Assembly (NCBI GenBank): GCA_022616275.1
Contig: JAKEFB010000246.1
Coordinates: 1-64,000, forward strand
Reading direction: 5' to 3'
Source: Chloroflexota bacterium
Lineage (GTDB): Bacteria; Chloroflexota; Anaerolineae; Promineifilales; Promineifilaceae
Length of the DNA: 64,000 bases
Position numbers and translations under genes: made by a program. This document shows positions 50,539 to 60,137 of this stretch, piece by piece; position 1 is the stretch's first letter; every line of letters starts with the position of its first letter. Under the pieces are notes generated by a model. That model worked only from the letters and a program-made list of their open reading frames with translations, had not been told where the DNA came from and did not search any database.

Positions 50539-51672
50539 CTAAAAATCTTGCGCTGCCTGCGCCAGCGCCACCAGTTGCCCAACCAGGTGCCCCCAGGCAA
50601 AACGGCCGCTGCTCTGCTGAATGTTAGCGGCAAATAGTGGTCCTAGCTTTTCGCCAAAGAAGCGATTGATCGCCTGGGCCAGGGCGACGGGGTCCTCCGG
50701 CGGAACGATTAGGCCGGTCTGATCATCCGCCACTGCTTCGGCCAAGCCGCCGACGTTGGTAGTAATGACCGGCCGGCTCTGGCCAAAGGCCAGTTGGACA
50801 ATCCCACTCTGGGTGGCGTTGCGGTAAGGTACAACGACCACGTCGGCGCGGGTAACACAGGCCGCCAGTTCTTCGTTTGGCAGGTAGCGGTTGACAATCG
50901 TCACTGCCTCCTGGAGGCCCAGCCGTTCGATTTGGGCCCGGTAGGCCGCTTCCCCATCCCAGAACTCGCCGGCAACCAGCAGGTGGACCGGCCGTTCGGC
51001 CAGCACCGGCGGCAGGGCGTCCAGCAGCACGTCCAGCCCTTTGTACGGCCGGACAAAGCCACAGAAGAGCAGCAGCGGCCGGTCCGAGGGTAGCGCCACG
51101 GGCAGCGGGTATTCACAGTGGCTGGCAATGGCCTCGTAGGTCGGGTGAGGCGTTACCCGAATGGGAGCCTGTGGAAACTGCCGCCGCAGCCGCTCGGCGT
51201 CAGCCTGAGCGTGGACGACGTAACCATCGCCGGGAGCCAGCGCCAGCCGTAAGGCCAGCCTGTCCGGTAGCCCTCTTTCATGCGGCAAGACATTATGGCA
51301 GATGAAAAGCAGCTTCGGCCGGCCCGGCAGCCGCTTCACGCCCCGTCCCAGGACGGCCCAGGCCGGCGCCCAAAAAGGCACCCACCAGGGCAGGACGACC
51401 ACTTCCGGCCGCCACACCCGCAGGCGGCCTAACGTTCGCCGCCAACTGAGGGGATTAAGCGGGTCGAGCAGCCGCTCAACCTCCGTCTGCAGCGGCTGTT
51501 GGCTGGGGTCGCGGTCGCTGCGGCCGGGAAAGAGCCATCCGGGATACTGGCGGGTGAAAGAGATAAATAACGTCTCGTGCTGCTCTCGCAGGGATCGGGC
51601 CAGCAGGGTGGTGTAATGGGCAATGCCGCCCCGGAAGGGGTAGGTGGGGCCAATCAGGCCGAAACGCGTCAT
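50539..51672 (-). CDS. GT4-family glycosyltransferase
   Basis: A 377-residue GT-B transferase. N-terminus RFGLIGPTYPFRGGIAHYTTLLARSL (glycine-rich acceptor loop), LLFICHNVLPHERGLPDR, LLFCGFVRPYKGLDVLLDALP, VTIVNRYLPNEELAACVTRADVVVVPYRNATQSGIVQLAFGQSRPVITTNVGGLAE. This is the GT4 donor site with the usual Glu replaced near QSGI, as in some family members. First gene of the minus-strand glycan block at its right end. Confidence 0.88.
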   Translation of the reverse strand: MTRFGLIGPTYPFRGGIAHYTTLLARSLREQHETLFISFTRQYPGWLFPGRSDRDPSQQPLQTEVERLLDPLNPLSWRRTLGRLRVWRPEVVVLPWWVPFWAPAWAVLGRGVKRLPGRPKLLFICHNVLPHERGLPDRLALRLALAPGDGYVVHAQADAERLRRQFPQAPIRVTPHPTYEAIASHCEYPLPVALPSDRPLLLFCGFVRPYKGLDVLLDALPPVLAERPVHLLVAGEFWDGEAAYRAQIERLGLQEAVTIVNRYLPNEELAACVTRADVVVVPYRNATQSGIVQLAFGQSRPVITTNVGGLAEAVADDQTGLIVPPEDPVALAQAINRFFGEKLGPLFAANIQQSSGRFAWGHLVGQLVALAQAAQDF

Positions 51673-51729
51673 GGGCGCGATTATAACGCGCCCTGACCTT
51701 TTGGCCGTTACAGACTACAATTTCGCCTT

Positions 51730-52593
51730 ATGATCCTGATCACGGGTTCTACCGGTTTCGTCGGCCGTTCCCTCATGCAGACTCTCCAAGAGGAAGGCCG
51801 GCCGGCCAAGACCTACACCGGCCGGATGAACGACCCCCTGGGGCTGCGGGCGGAATTGCTGGACGTAGACACCGTCGTCCACCTGGCCAGTTCCGAGGCC
51901 CGCGGCCGGGACCGCTTGCTGCAGCACGTGGACGTGGAAGGCACGGAGCGGCTGCTGGAGGAAAGCCGGCGCATGGAAGTCCGGCGGCTCATTTTCCTCA
52001 GCCGGCTCAACGCCGACCCCCACTCTCTTTATCCCTTGCTACAGGCCAAGGGCGAGGTGGAGCGGCTTATCCGCCACAGCGGCCTCACCTACACCATCCT
52101 GCGCTCGGCCACGCTCTTCGGCCGGGACGACCGGTTTTTGAACCTCATTGCTGGCCTGGCCGCCTGGTCGTGGCCCTTCGTCTGGCTGCCGGGCGGCGGC
52201 CGGGTGGCCATGCAGCCGCTGTGGGTGGAAGACCTGGTCCGTTGCCTGCTGGCCACCCTCGACCGGCCGGACCTGCTCGACGAGACGGTTGAAGTGGCCG
52301 GCGAAGAGCGCTTCCGCTACGGCGACGTCGTCCGCCAGATACTGGCCGTGACCGGCCTGCGGCGCATCCGCTTCAGCCCCAGCGTCAAGCTGGTCCGGCC
52401 GGTGGCGGCGCTCCTCTTTGGCTGGCGGCGCCGGCCGCCGGTCACGCACTACTTCCTCGACCGTTTTACCGTGCCGGAGGTCGCCCCAACCGACGCCGTG
52501 CGCCGCCAATTCGGCTTCGTCCCCACCCGCATGGGCCAGCAAATGGCCTACCTCCGCCGGCCGCCCCTCCGCCGCCTGTTCCAGCCCGGCTGA
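51730..52593 (+). CDS. NAD(P)H-binding SDR (NDUFA9/YbjT-like)
   Basis: A 287-residue atypical SDR with the N-terminal motif [58 protein letters not shown], and [32 protein letters not shown]. The catalytic YxxxK is not in its usual place, as in NDUFA9/YbjT-like proteins that bind NADPH for structural or quinone-related roles. The C-terminal ~80 residues are Arg-rich. No clear partner: a glycosyltransferase lies on one side and asnS on the other. Confidence 0.85.
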   Translation: MILITGSTGFVGRSLMQTLQEEGRPAKTYTGRMNDPLGLRAELLDVDTVVHLASSEARGRDRLLQHVDVEGTERLLEESRRMEVRRLIFLSRLNADPHSLYPLLQAKGEVERLIRHSGLTYTILRSATLFGRDDRFLNLIAGLAAWSWPFVWLPGGGRVAMQPLWVEDLVRCLLATLDRPDLLDETVEVAGEERFRYGDVVRQILAVTGLRRIRFSPSVKLVRPVAALLFGWRRRPPVTHYFLDRFTVPEVAPTDAVRRQFGFVPTRMGQQMAYLRRPPLRRLFQPG

Positions 52594-52636
52594 ATGGCGT
52601 TTGTTGGCCGCTCAACGGCGCGCTAGAATACCTGCT

Positions 52637-52683
52637 TTGCGTGAACTTTGGCCTTGCCAAAGTCTGCGTCTTTGCGTCAAATT
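52637..52683. repeat. GCGTGAACTTTGG...TTTGCGTC repeat
   Basis: TTTGCGTGAACTTTGGCCTT, GCCAAAG and TCTGCGTCTTTGCGTCAAA, with CTTTGGccttgCCAAAG as a small hairpin. Nearly the same text as 28641-28678. It lies in the leader of asnS. Confidence 0.7.
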
Positions 52684-52702
52684 ATTTTTACGGGAGAAGA
52701 AA

Positions 52703-54040
52703 ATGGCGACGACGATCACCATTCAGGACATTGCCGACTACGAAGGCCAGGAAGTGACCCTCAAGGGCTGGCTCTATTTGAACACCGGCAAAGGCAAGCT
52801 GCAGTTTCTGCGCCTGCGCGACGGCACCGGGATTGTCCAGTGTGTAGCCTTCCGGCCGGAAATTGGCGACGAGACGTTTGAAGCTCTCAAGCGCCTGGGC
52901 CAGGAGTCCTCGCTGATTCTCACCGGCACAGTGCGCAAAGACGAGCGCGCGCCGGGCCTGCCCGGTGGCTACGAGGTCGGCATCAAGCAGGTCGAGGTCG
53001 TCCAGGACGCGGTAGATTACCCCATTGGTCCCAAGGAGCACGGCGTGGAGTTCTTGATGGACAACCGCCACCTCTGGCTCCGTTCCAGCCTCCAGTGGGC
53101 CATTATGCGCGTCCGGGCCACCATCAAGCGGGCCATCATTGATTTCCTGGACAGCAGCAGCTTCCTGAACATTGACACGCCGATCATCACCCCGGCCGCG
53201 GCCGAGGGCACCAGCACCCTCTTTGAGGTGGACTACTTCGACGAAAAAGCCTACCTGGCCCAGACTGGCCAGTTGTACAACGAGGCCAACATCATGGCCT
53301 TTGGCAAAGTCTATTGCTTTGGCCCAACCTTCCGCGCCGAGAAGTCCAAGACGCGCCGCCACCTGGCCGAGTTCTGGATGGTCGAGCCGGAAATGGCCTT
53401 TTTTGACCTGGACGACCTGATGGCTTTTGAGGAGGAGTTCGTTAGCTACATCGTCCAGACCACGCTGCGGACGCGCCGGGCCGAACTGGAACTGCTCGGC
53501 CGGGACCTGACCTTCCTGGAAAACGTCAAGCCGCCCTTCCCGCGCATCAGCTACGACGAGGCCGTTGAACGCCTGCAGGCCATCCGTGAGACTACCGACG
53601 ACCCTGAACTGAAAGAGTTGCTACAAATCGAATGGGGCGCCGACTTTGGCTCGCCCCACGAGACGGAGCTGACCAAACTGTTTGACCGGCCGGTCTTTGT
53701 TTACGGCTACCCAACCCAGGTCAAGGCCTTTTACATGGAGCCCTGGCCCGGCCGGCCGGAGGTCTGCAAGAGCGTGGACCTGCTGGCCCCCGAAGGGTAC
53801 GGCGAGATTATCGGCGGTAGCGAGCGCATGAGCAACCTCGATGTGCTCGTCGAGGCCATCAACCGCCACGAACTGCCGCTGCAAAATTACCAGTGGTACA
53901 TTGACCTGCGCCGCTATGGCACCGTCCCCCACAGCGGCTTCGGCCTGGGCCTGGAGCGCACCGTGGCCTGGATTTGCGGCCTGGCCCACATCCGCGAAGC
54001 CAGCCCCTACCCTCGCACCCTCAACCGTATGTGGCCGTAA
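52703..54040 (+). CDS. asnS: Asparaginyl-tRNA synthetase
   Basis: A 445-residue class IIb synthetase charging tRNA-Asn. N-terminal OB domain (~1-115: [32 protein letters not shown]) and catalytic core: motif 2 region [28 protein letters not shown], and motif 3 [17 protein letters not shown]. The AsnRS-type flipping-loop region [22 protein letters not shown] is present. Start at ATG 52703 behind GGGAGAAG; the frame extends upstream but that part overlaps the SDR gene. Confidence 0.95.
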   Translation: MATTITIQDIADYEGQEVTLKGWLYLNTGKGKLQFLRLRDGTGIVQCVAFRPEIGDETFEALKRLGQESSLILTGTVRKDERAPGLPGGYEVGIKQVEVVQDAVDYPIGPKEHGVEFLMDNRHLWLRSSLQWAIMRVRATIKRAIIDFLDSSSFLNIDTPIITPAAAEGTSTLFEVDYFDEKAYLAQTGQLYNEANIMAFGKVYCFGPTFRAEKSKTRRHLAEFWMVEPEMAFFDLDDLMAFEEEFVSYIVQTTLRTRRAELELLGRDLTFLENVKPPFPRISYDEAVERLQAIRETTDDPELKELLQIEWGADFGSPHETELTKLFDRPVFVYGYPTQVKAFYMEPWPGRPEVCKSVDLLAPEGYGEIIGGSERMSNLDVLVEAINRHELPLQNYQWYIDLRRYGTVPHSGFGLGLERTVAWICGLAHIREASPYPRTLNRMWP

Positions 54041-54056
54041 AGGTGTGGGAAGCTTT

Positions 54057-54148
54057 TTATCGCGAATCCCGCGAACAGGCGAATCCCGCGAATATTTTTC
54101 TTAAATCATTGGCGTCATTCGTTCATTCGCGCCATTCGCGTTTTTCTT
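54057..54148. repeat. CGCGAATCCCGCGAA / ATTCGCG word repeat
   Basis: ATCGCGAATCCCGCGAACAG and GCGAATCCCGCGAAT on the left, CATTCGTTCATTCGCGCCAT and TCGCGTTTTTC on the right, giving several alternative pairings (GCGAAT/ATTCGC). It fills the gap between convergent asnS and the gene at 54149 and may end both transcripts. Confidence 0.6.
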
Positions 54149-54604
54149 TTAGCGATAGATACGCGCCACCTGCCCCCGCAGTTCGACAAAGATCGGGTGC
54201 AGGCAGGTGATGATTTCCACCAGCCGGCCGCCGACCTGGGCCTGGTAGCCGGCCGTCAACTCCCCTTCTGGGTAGACCTCGTAAATCTTGGTCCAGCCCC
54301 TGTCCCACATTTCTGCCTCAATAGACGGCCCCAAGACGTCCTTGATTTCAAACAGGTGGCGGCGAAAGCCGTCTAGTAAAAAACGGTTCAAGTCGTGGTC
54401 TTTGGCCTCGCAGTGAAAGCCCAGCTCGATCCCCGGCCGGCCGTCGGCCCGGACCACCTCGTAATGCAGGTTTGGCTCGCCGTAGTGGAACTGGACCAAC
54501 CAGCGCCACGGCTGGCGGACCTTGATCCCTTGCAGGTGAGCCGGCAGCCGGGGAATAATCACCTCCGGCAGCGTTTGTAGAAAGCTGTTGTAAGAGAGTG
54601 CCAT
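54149..54604 (-). CDS. Conserved-looking hypothetical protein
   Basis: A 151-residue soluble protein that I do not recognise. Predicted mixed alpha/beta: a helical N-terminus (NSFLQTLPEVIIPRLPAHLQGIKVRQPWRWLVQFHY), strands with IELGFHCEAKDHDLNRFLLDGFRRHLFEIKDVLG, then YEVYPEGELTAGYQAQVGGRLVEIITCLHPIFVELR. No metal or catalytic motif. Start at ATG 54604, since the longer frame reads a heptamer array. Divergent from the DNA methyltransferase gene. Confidence 0.7.
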   Translation of the reverse strand: MALSYNSFLQTLPEVIIPRLPAHLQGIKVRQPWRWLVQFHYGEPNLHYEVVRADGRPGIELGFHCEAKDHDLNRFLLDGFRRHLFEIKDVLGPSIEAEMWDRGWTKIYEVYPEGELTAGYQAQVGGRLVEIITCLHPIFVELRGQVARIYR

Positions 54605-54612
54605 GACACGTC

Positions 54613-54671
54613 TATAAGAGATTAGAGATTGGAGATTAGAGAGTAGCCAATCTCCAATCTCCAATCTCCAT
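54613..54671. repeat. Heptamer array (AATCTCC words)
   Basis: AAGAGATTAGAGATTGGAGA on the left and GCCAATCTCC AATCTCC AATCTCC on the right form an inverted arrangement with ~15-bp pairing. It occupies the divergent intergenic region before the N6-methyltransferase gene. Confidence 0.8.
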
Positions 54672-54728
54672 TATACCACCTGTTTCCCCGGCGCGGGCAC
54701 TGGAGTATAATCAACAGCGGTTCCAGAC

Positions 54729-56537
54729 ATGCCTGATAAACAGCGAACCTTTGGCCAATTTGAAACGCCCCCGGACGTGGCTGACCTGCTGCTTGGCTTC
54801 TGCCTGCGCCGGCCGGAAGACCGGCTGCTGGATCCCAGTTGCGGCGAAGGCGCTTTCCTGGCCCGCGCCGCCTGGCTGCAAGCCTGGCTGACCGGCGGCC
54901 CGCTCCCGGCCGGCACGTTATGGGGGGTGGAACTTGACCCGCAAGCGGCCGCGGCCGCCCGGCATAAGCTGCCCCAGGCCCACATCATCAACCAAAATTT
55001 CTTTGACCTGGAGCCTGAGCCGCTGCGCCTCTTTGACGCCATTATTGGCAATCCCCCTTACACCCGCGCTGAGTGGATTGACCGGCTGGAGACCGATGAG
55101 CGGCTGGCCCGGCAACTGGCTATCTTTGACGAGCCGGAACCGGGCGCGCCGGCCGGTAAGAGCGGCCGGCCCGGCCTGGGCCACCGCGTTCTCAACCGCC
55201 GGGCCGGCCTGCACGCCTATTTCTTTGTGCATGGGACACCGTTCTTGCGCCAGGGCGGCCGCTTTGGCTTTGTCGTCCCCAATAACTGGCTGGACGTGGC
55301 TTACGGCGAGCGGCTGAAGCAATTTCTCCTCGACCGCTACAAGATTGTCGCCCTGATTGAGTCCGACGTCGAACGGTGGTTCCAGCAGGCCAGGGTAAAC
55401 ACCTGCCTGGTGGTCCTGGAAAAGTGTACCGACGCCGCAACCCGCGCCGCCAACCGGGTGCGCCTGGTCAGCCTGGGCCGGCCGCTGCGAGAACTCATTC
55501 CTTACGAAGTCAACGATAAGCAGCGGCTATCCCACGTGGAGCAATTAACGATGCGCCTGCTGCCCGGCCACGACACCGCCGGCCGCGACTTTGCTGTCCG
55601 AGTAGTGCCGCAACGGGAGCTGGCTGCCGGCGACAAGTGGGGCGTGGCCCTGCGCGCCCCGGCCGTTTACCGGCAGCGCGCCCGGGAAGCGCCGCTATAC
55701 CCCTTGCAAAACTGGGCCACCATCCAGCGCGGCTATACCACCGGCGCCAACGCCTTCTTTTATCTGAATCCGGACACTATCGCCCGCTGGGGCATTGAAC
55801 CCCATTTTCGCCGCCCGCTGCTCAAGTCGCTGCGCCAGGTCAGCCGGCGCCAGGTGGCGCCCGGCGACTGCGATCAAGAAGTGCTGCGCGTGCCACCCAC
55901 GGCCAGGCTGGATGGCACAGCCGCAGGAGCCTATATTGCCTGGGGTGAAGCCCAGGGCTTGTCCCAGCGCCGGACCTGCGCCGGCCGCCAGCCCTGGTAC
56001 AGCCTGCCCGAACAAAAAAGCGCGCCCCTGCTCCTGGCCAAGGGCATCTGGGAGCGCCATTTTGCCTCGCTGTCGGCCGGCGATATCCTGGTGGACCAGC
56101 AACTTTACCAGGTCTACCTGTCCAGTGACGTGCCGCCCCTGGCGGCGGCAGCCCTGCTCAACAGCGCCTGGTTTGCCCTCCAGGTGGAGCTGCACGGCCG
56201 GGTCAACTTTGGCGAGGGCGTGCTGTGGTTGGCCACTTACGAGTTGGAAGCCTTGCGCCTGCCAGACCCTCGTTACTTGCTGGCCAACCAGGTGGACGAG
56301 TTGGTGGCCCTCTACCGGGAAGTGGCTGACTGCCTGGTGGTCGAAGTGCAGCGTGAAGTAACCCAGCCGGCCTGGCAGGCCCTGAACGCCGCCGTCTTTG
56401 GCCTGTTAGGGCTGTCGGCGGCCGAGGGCCAGGCCATCATTACAGCGCTGCTGGAGCGGGTGGCTGCCCGCCAGGCCAGGGCCAGACGGCCGGGAGAACC
56501 ATTGACTAGCCAGACCGTACCACCATTAGAAGAGTGA
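54729..56537 (+). CDS. N6-adenine DNA methyltransferase (type II/IIG-like)
   Basis: A 602-residue class I DNA methyltransferase. SAM motif I LLDPSCGEGAFLARA, motif II-III WGVELDPQAA, catalytic motif IV IIGNPPYTRAEW (NPPY, N6-adenine), motif VI-VIII GGRFGFVVPNNWLDVAYGERLKQFLL. The C-terminal half (~320-590) looks like a TaqI-type target-recognition domain (NWATIQRGYTTGANAFFYL). No restriction nuclease motif inside or beside it, so it may be a solitary modification enzyme or the M part of a split system whose partner is absent here. Confidence 0.88.
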   Translation: MPDKQRTFGQFETPPDVADLLLGFCLRRPEDRLLDPSCGEGAFLARAAWLQAWLTGGPLPAGTLWGVELDPQAAAAARHKLPQAHIINQNFFDLEPEPLRLFDAIIGNPPYTRAEWIDRLETDERLARQLAIFDEPEPGAPAGKSGRPGLGHRVLNRRAGLHAYFFVHGTPFLRQGGRFGFVVPNNWLDVAYGERLKQFLLDRYKIVALIESDVERWFQQARVNTCLVVLEKCTDAATRAANRVRLVSLGRPLRELIPYEVNDKQRLSHVEQLTMRLLPGHDTAGRDFAVRVVPQRELAAGDKWGVALRAPAVYRQRAREAPLYPLQNWATIQRGYTTGANAFFYLNPDTIARWGIEPHFRRPLLKSLRQVSRRQVAPGDCDQEVLRVPPTARLDGTAAGAYIAWGEAQGLSQRRTCAGRQPWYSLPEQKSAPLLLAKGIWERHFASLSAGDILVDQQLYQVYLSSDVPPLAAAALLNSAWFALQVELHGRVNFGEGVLWLATYELEALRLPDPRYLLANQVDELVALYREVADCLVVEVQREVTQPAWQALNAAVFGLLGLSAAEGQAIITALLERVAARQARARRPGEPLTSQTVPPLEE

Positions 56538-56598
56538 CAATCGCCTGCGCTGATGTAAAATAGAGGTGCCAGTTAATAGACCCTGTATTGGTAGAAGC

Positions 56599-57270
56599 AT
56601 GGCGCGACAATCAAAAGATCCGGCCGAGACCTACCGGATTATTTATGAACTTTTAACCGGGCATTATGGCCGGCCGGAGTGGCGGCCACATATGCCACCA
56701 GTAGACCAGTTGGTAAACACCATTTTGTCTCAGCACACCTCCGGCTTGAACCGGAGGCGGGCGTTTAACAACCTGACAGGGCGCTTCCCTGACTGGGAGA
56801 GCGTCATGCGCGCGCCGGTGGAGGACGTGGCCGAGGCCATTCGCCCGGCCGGTCTGGCCAACCAGAAAGCGCCGCGTATCCAGGACGCGCTCCGCCGCAT
56901 CTACCGGGAACGAGGTGAGCTGAACCTGGAGTTCCTGGCGGAGATGCCCCTGGCTGAGGCCAAAGCCTGGTTGACCAGCATCAAGGGCATTGGACCGAAG
57001 ACGGCCGCCATTATTCTGCTTTTTGCCTTCGGCCGGCCCGCTCTTCCGGTGGATACGCACGTCCACCGGGTGACGCGCCGTCTGGGTCTAATTGGGCCTA
57101 AAGTAACGGCTGACAAAGCGCACGATATCCTGGAAAATATGGGTGATCCCGAGACCTATTACGCCTTTCATCTTAACCTCATTCGCCACGGCCGGGAACT
57201 TTGCACCGCCCAGGACCCGAAGTGCGCCCTCTGTCCGCTTCAGGCGCATTGCAAGTACTATCAGGGTTAA
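56599..57270 (+). CDS. nth: Endonuclease III-like DNA glycosylase (HhH-GPD, 4Fe-4S)
   Basis: A 223-residue base-excision repair glycosylase. HhH-GPD core with LTSIKGIGPKTAAIILLFAF (Lys equivalent to the catalytic Lys) and PVDTHVHRVTRRLGL (catalytic Asp), followed by the 4Fe-4S cluster CTAQDPKCALCPLQAHC (Cys-x6-Cys-x2-Cys-x5-Cys). EndoIII removes oxidised pyrimidines. Start at ATG 56599 (MARQSKDP); an upstream GTG would add 11 residues. The N-terminus ETYRIIYELLTGHYGRPEW differs from E. coli Nth, so a different EndoIII subfamily is possible. 9 bp upstream of the histidine kinase gene. Confidence 0.92.
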   Translation: MARQSKDPAETYRIIYELLTGHYGRPEWRPHMPPVDQLVNTILSQHTSGLNRRRAFNNLTGRFPDWESVMRAPVEDVAEAIRPAGLANQKAPRIQDALRRIYRERGELNLEFLAEMPLAEAKAWLTSIKGIGPKTAAIILLFAFGRPALPVDTHVHRVTRRLGLIGPKVTADKAHDILENMGDPETYYAFHLNLIRHGRELCTAQDPKCALCPLQAHCKYYQG

Positions 57271-57279
57271 TGGAATAAT

Positions 57280-59028
57280 ATGGCAGAGCAAAAAAGTGTA
57301 GATTCACAACAGGCTCGTCTGGCTGCCCTTTATGACGTCAGCGCCCAGTTGGGGGCCACGCTGGACCTGGCCGAGCTGCTCAACCTGGTCATGGATTCCA
57401 TCATCCAACTGACGGGGGCAGAGCGTGGCTTCCTGATGCTAATGGACGAAGTCACCGGCGAACTGGAGACAATGGCTGCCCGGAACGTGGACCAGGAGAC
57501 AATTGCCGGCCGCTCCATGGAAATTAGCCGGACCGTCGTCCAGCGGGCTGTTTCCACCGGCCAGCCCATCCTGACCGATAACGCCCAGGAAGATGCTCGC
57601 TTTGCCGGCCACCAGAGCGTGGTAGGCTACCAGTTGCGCTCCATCATGTGTGCGCCACTGCGGGCCCGCGGCCGGATCATTGGCGCTGTCTACGTGGATA
57701 ACCGGCTTTTCTCCGGGGTGTTCAACAAAGAAGACCTGGAGTTGCTGACCGCCTTCACCAACCAGGCGGCTATGGCCATTGACAATGCCCGGCTCTTTAC
57801 CCAAACAGACAAAGCCCTGGCCCGCCGTGTTGAGGAGCTGACCCTTTTCCAGCGCATTGACCAGGAACTGAATAAGTCGCTGGACCTCAACCGTGTCCTC
57901 GGCCTGGTCCTGGACTGGGCCATTACCCTGACCGACGCCGACGGTGGCTCCATTGGCCTGCTGGAAATGAATGACGAGGATGAGACGGTGCTGCGCCTGC
58001 TAGCCCGGACCGGCGCCAGCGAATACGAGCTGCGCGCCGTCAGTACCGACCACCCCGTCCTGGCCCAGGTCTTGACCGAGAAAGGCTCCGTCCACACCCG
58101 CCACGTGACGGTTGAACAGGCCGTTGACGGCACGGCCACCGAGGCTCAACTGGCCGTGCCTATCAAGCGGGAAGGGCAGGTGATGGGTTTGATTACCCTG
58201 GAAAGCCAGCGGGCCAACAACTTCCGCCAGGAAGATATTGCCTTCGTGGAGCGGCTGGCCGACCGCGCCGCCGTGGCCATTGAAAATTCCCGCCTATACG
58301 AGGCCGTCCAGGCGGCCGACAAAGCCAAAAGCGAATTTATCTCCGTAGTCACCCACGAGCTGCGTATCCCCATGACCTCCATCAAGGGGTACACCGACCT
58401 GATGCTGGGGGGCATGGTCGGGCCGCTGACTGAGCAGCAAAAGGAGTTCCTGTCTACCGTCAAGCGCAACCTGGAGCGGATGAGTGTCCTCATCCGCGAT
58501 TTGTCTGACATCAACCGTATTGAAAGCGGCCGGATGAAATTTGAATTTGATAACTTTGACCTGGCCGAGGCGCTCGAGGATGTCGTTAGTAGCCTGCGCG
58601 AGTCCGTCGAGACCCGGCAACAGGAGTTACACCTGGCCGTGTCGGCCGATTTGCCCCAGGTTTACGCCGACCGGACCCGCATCTCCCAAGTGCTCACCAA
58701 CCTCATTAGCAACGCCAACAAATACACGCCTGATAAGGGCGCGATCACGGTCCGCGTCGGCCTGGATAACCACTTTGTTCGGGTGGACGTGGTAGATACC
58801 GGCATCGGCATTTCCGAAGAAGACCAAGCCAGGTTGTTTACCCAATTCTTTCGCTCCGACGCCACCGCCGTGCGCGAGCAGACCGGCTGGGGATTGGGGC
58901 TATCCATCGTCAAAAAGTTAGTAGAAGCCCAAGGCGGGGAGATTGTGTGCCAGAGCGAGTTGGGCAAGGGCAGCACCTTTACCTTTACCGTGCCCCTGGC
59001 CAACTATGTTTTACAGCCGGCTAATTAG
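57280..59028 (+). CDS. Sensor histidine kinase with two GAF domains
   Basis: A 582-residue cytoplasmic kinase without membrane helices. GAF1 ~20-180, GAF2 ~195-345, HisKA with phospho-acceptor His359 in [20 protein letters not shown], and HATPase_c with N-box [15 protein letters not shown]1 [12 protein letters not shown]-box LFTQFFRSD and G2 [21 protein letters not shown]1 is closely related to the GAF of the cyclase at 24436. No response regulator is adjacent, so the partner is elsewhere. A small gene starts 17 bp downstream. Confidence 0.93.
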   Translation: MAEQKSVDSQQARLAALYDVSAQLGATLDLAELLNLVMDSIIQLTGAERGFLMLMDEVTGELETMAARNVDQETIAGRSMEISRTVVQRAVSTGQPILTDNAQEDARFAGHQSVVGYQLRSIMCAPLRARGRIIGAVYVDNRLFSGVFNKEDLELLTAFTNQAAMAIDNARLFTQTDKALARRVEELTLFQRIDQELNKSLDLNRVLGLVLDWAITLTDADGGSIGLLEMNDEDETVLRLLARTGASEYELRAVSTDHPVLAQVLTEKGSVHTRHVTVEQAVDGTATEAQLAVPIKREGQVMGLITLESQRANNFRQEDIAFVERLADRAAVAIENSRLYEAVQAADKAKSEFISVVTHELRIPMTSIKGYTDLMLGGMVGPLTEQQKEFLSTVKRNLERMSVLIRDLSDINRIESGRMKFEFDNFDLAEALEDVVSSLRESVETRQQELHLAVSADLPQVYADRTRISQVLTNLISNANKYTPDKGAITVRVGLDNHFVRVDVVDTGIGISEEDQARLFTQFFRSDATAVREQTGWGLGLSIVKKLVEAQGGEIVCQSELGKGSTFTFTVPLANYVLQPAN

Positions 59029-59045
59029 CAGGCAGAGGGAGAAAG

Positions 59046-59363
59046 ATGGAAACGCCAAACAGTGGATTAAAACTGCTCCTTAGTTACAATATCAGGAGTG
59101 AAGTCACACAGGAGTATTATGAATTTGTCCTGGGTCGCTACGTGCCCATCATGCAAGCGATGGGCCTGGAGATGAGCGAAGCCTGGCACACAGCCTATGG
59201 AGAGTATCCTAACCGGCTGATAGGTTTTGTCGCCCGTGAACGGGACACAATGCTGAAGGTGTTATCCAATGAAACCTGGGAGGCGCTCAACGAACAGTTG
59301 GCCCAATACGTGACCGATTTTTCCTACAAGGTCGTCCAATACGAACTTGGTTTTCAATTATAG
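59046..59363 (+). CDS. Small NIPSNAP-like/dimeric alpha-beta barrel protein
   Basis: A 105-residue protein (KLLLSYNIRSEVTQEYYEFVLGRYVPIMQAMGLEMSEAWHTAYGEYPNRLIGFVARERDTMLKVL) with the beta-alpha-beta pattern of ferredoxin-like dimeric barrels. Family assignment is tentative. Good RBS (GGGAGAAAG) and location 17 bp after the histidine kinase suggest co-transcription; it may sense a ligand or be the kinase's accessory. Confidence 0.7.
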   Translation: METPNSGLKLLLSYNIRSEVTQEYYEFVLGRYVPIMQAMGLEMSEAWHTAYGEYPNRLIGFVARERDTMLKVLSNETWEALNEQLAQYVTDFSYKVVQYELGFQL

Positions 59364-59390
59364 GGGCTGGATATTCATACCTCTTTTGCT

Positions 59391-59409
59391 GCGGCCGGTC
59401 TCCGGCCGC
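59391..59409. repeat. GCGGCCGG-TCT-CCGGCCGC hairpin
   Basis: Perfect 8-bp arms with a 3-nt loop, the shortest member of the GGCCGGTCT family, in the gap before the membrane protein gene at 59458. Confidence 0.55.
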
Positions 59410-59457
59410 CCCGCTCGCAGGGCGCGCTAGTTCGTGCCCATACATAGCAGTACCCGG

Positions 59458-60078
59458 ATGAAAGCGACGCACCGCCTCTTAGTTTATGACCGGACCAGCC
59501 GACGGATGCGATGGAAGCTGCTGGTGCTTGGCCTGTTCTTGTTGGCGATCGGCCTTTATGACATTGTCTTTGATCCGTTCCTGGGTGCGGCCTGGTACTG
59601 GCTATGGCTGGTTATAATCCTGGTTGTGCTGCTTTGGTTTTACTACGCTATCCTCATGCGCCGGGCTTCCATTAAAGTCCAGGCCAAAAACTGGCGCATC
59701 CAGGGACCGTTGTTTGGCTTTAATATCAGTTACGGCCGCATTTACGCCATTACCTCGGCCCAAATCTCCCAACATTGGCCGCCCGATAGCCTCAAGGGCA
59801 GCGAAAAAAGCCTGTTAGACCCATTTTACACCCACACTTGCCTCTTTATTGAGTTGACCAGTTACCCTGGCTTCTTCCGCTGGAAAGAACTCTGGTTCCC
59901 GCGCTACGTTTTTGGCACCAGCCGGCCCGGTATTCTCTGCGTCGTGGAAGAGTGGATGAACCTCAGCCGCGACCTGGAGCAGGCCCGCCTGGCCCGCCAG
60001 GAACGCACCGGCCGCCACCGCCGCGGGGAAAGCCGTTCCCTGGCCAAGAAGATCCTGGAAGCTGACGAGGACTTTTAA
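59458..60078 (+). CDS. Two-helix membrane protein with basic C-terminal tail
   Basis: A 206-residue protein that I do not recognise. Two adjacent helices (~18-62) are followed by a beta-rich cytoplasmic domain (VQAKNWRIQGPLFGFNISYGRIYAITSAQI) with a PH-like (bPH/YdbT) flavour, then a charged tail (RQERTGRHRRGESRSLAKKILE). The bPH comparison is tentative. Start at ATG 59458; a GTG at 59434 is also possible. Followed by a 20-bp perfect heptamer hairpin. Confidence 0.72.
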   Translation: MKATHRLLVYDRTSRRMRWKLLVLGLFLLAIGLYDIVFDPFLGAAWYWLWLVIILVVLLWFYYAILMRRASIKVQAKNWRIQGPLFGFNISYGRIYAITSAQISQHWPPDSLKGSEKSLLDPFYTHTCLFIELTSYPGFFRWKELWFPRYVFGTSRPGILCVVEEWMNLSRDLEQARLARQERTGRHRRGESRSLAKKILEADEDF

Positions 60079-60080
60079 AC

Positions 60081-60124
60081 GGTTATTGGTGATTGGTTAT
60101 GTCAATAACCAATCACCAATAACC
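60081..60124. repeat. Heptamer hairpin (ATAACCA/ATCACCA words)
   Basis: Arms GGTTATTGGTGATTGGTTAT (60081-60100) and ATAACCAATCACCAATAACC (60105-60124) are perfect 20-bp reverse complements with loop GTCA. It starts 2 bp after the stop of the membrane protein gene and ends 13 bp before rarA. Confidence 0.92.
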
Positions 60125-60137
60125 AATTTGCCAGTTC

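Noticed and set aside
26182-51672. Secondary-metabolite gene cluster
   Set aside because: The region has many transferases but no PKS, NRPS, terpene or RiPP core enzyme; it is better read as envelope-glycan synthesis.
52418-52702. Upstream extension of asnS
   Set aside because: The extension overlaps the SDR gene in another frame and then a TTTGCGTC repeat; the AsnRS OB domain begins at the ATG at 52703 with a good RBS.
54729-56537. Complete restriction-modification or BREX/DISARM-like defence island
   Set aside because: Only the methyltransferase is present; neighbours are a hypothetical protein, a repair glycosylase and a histidine kinase, with no nuclease, helicase or PglZ-type gene.
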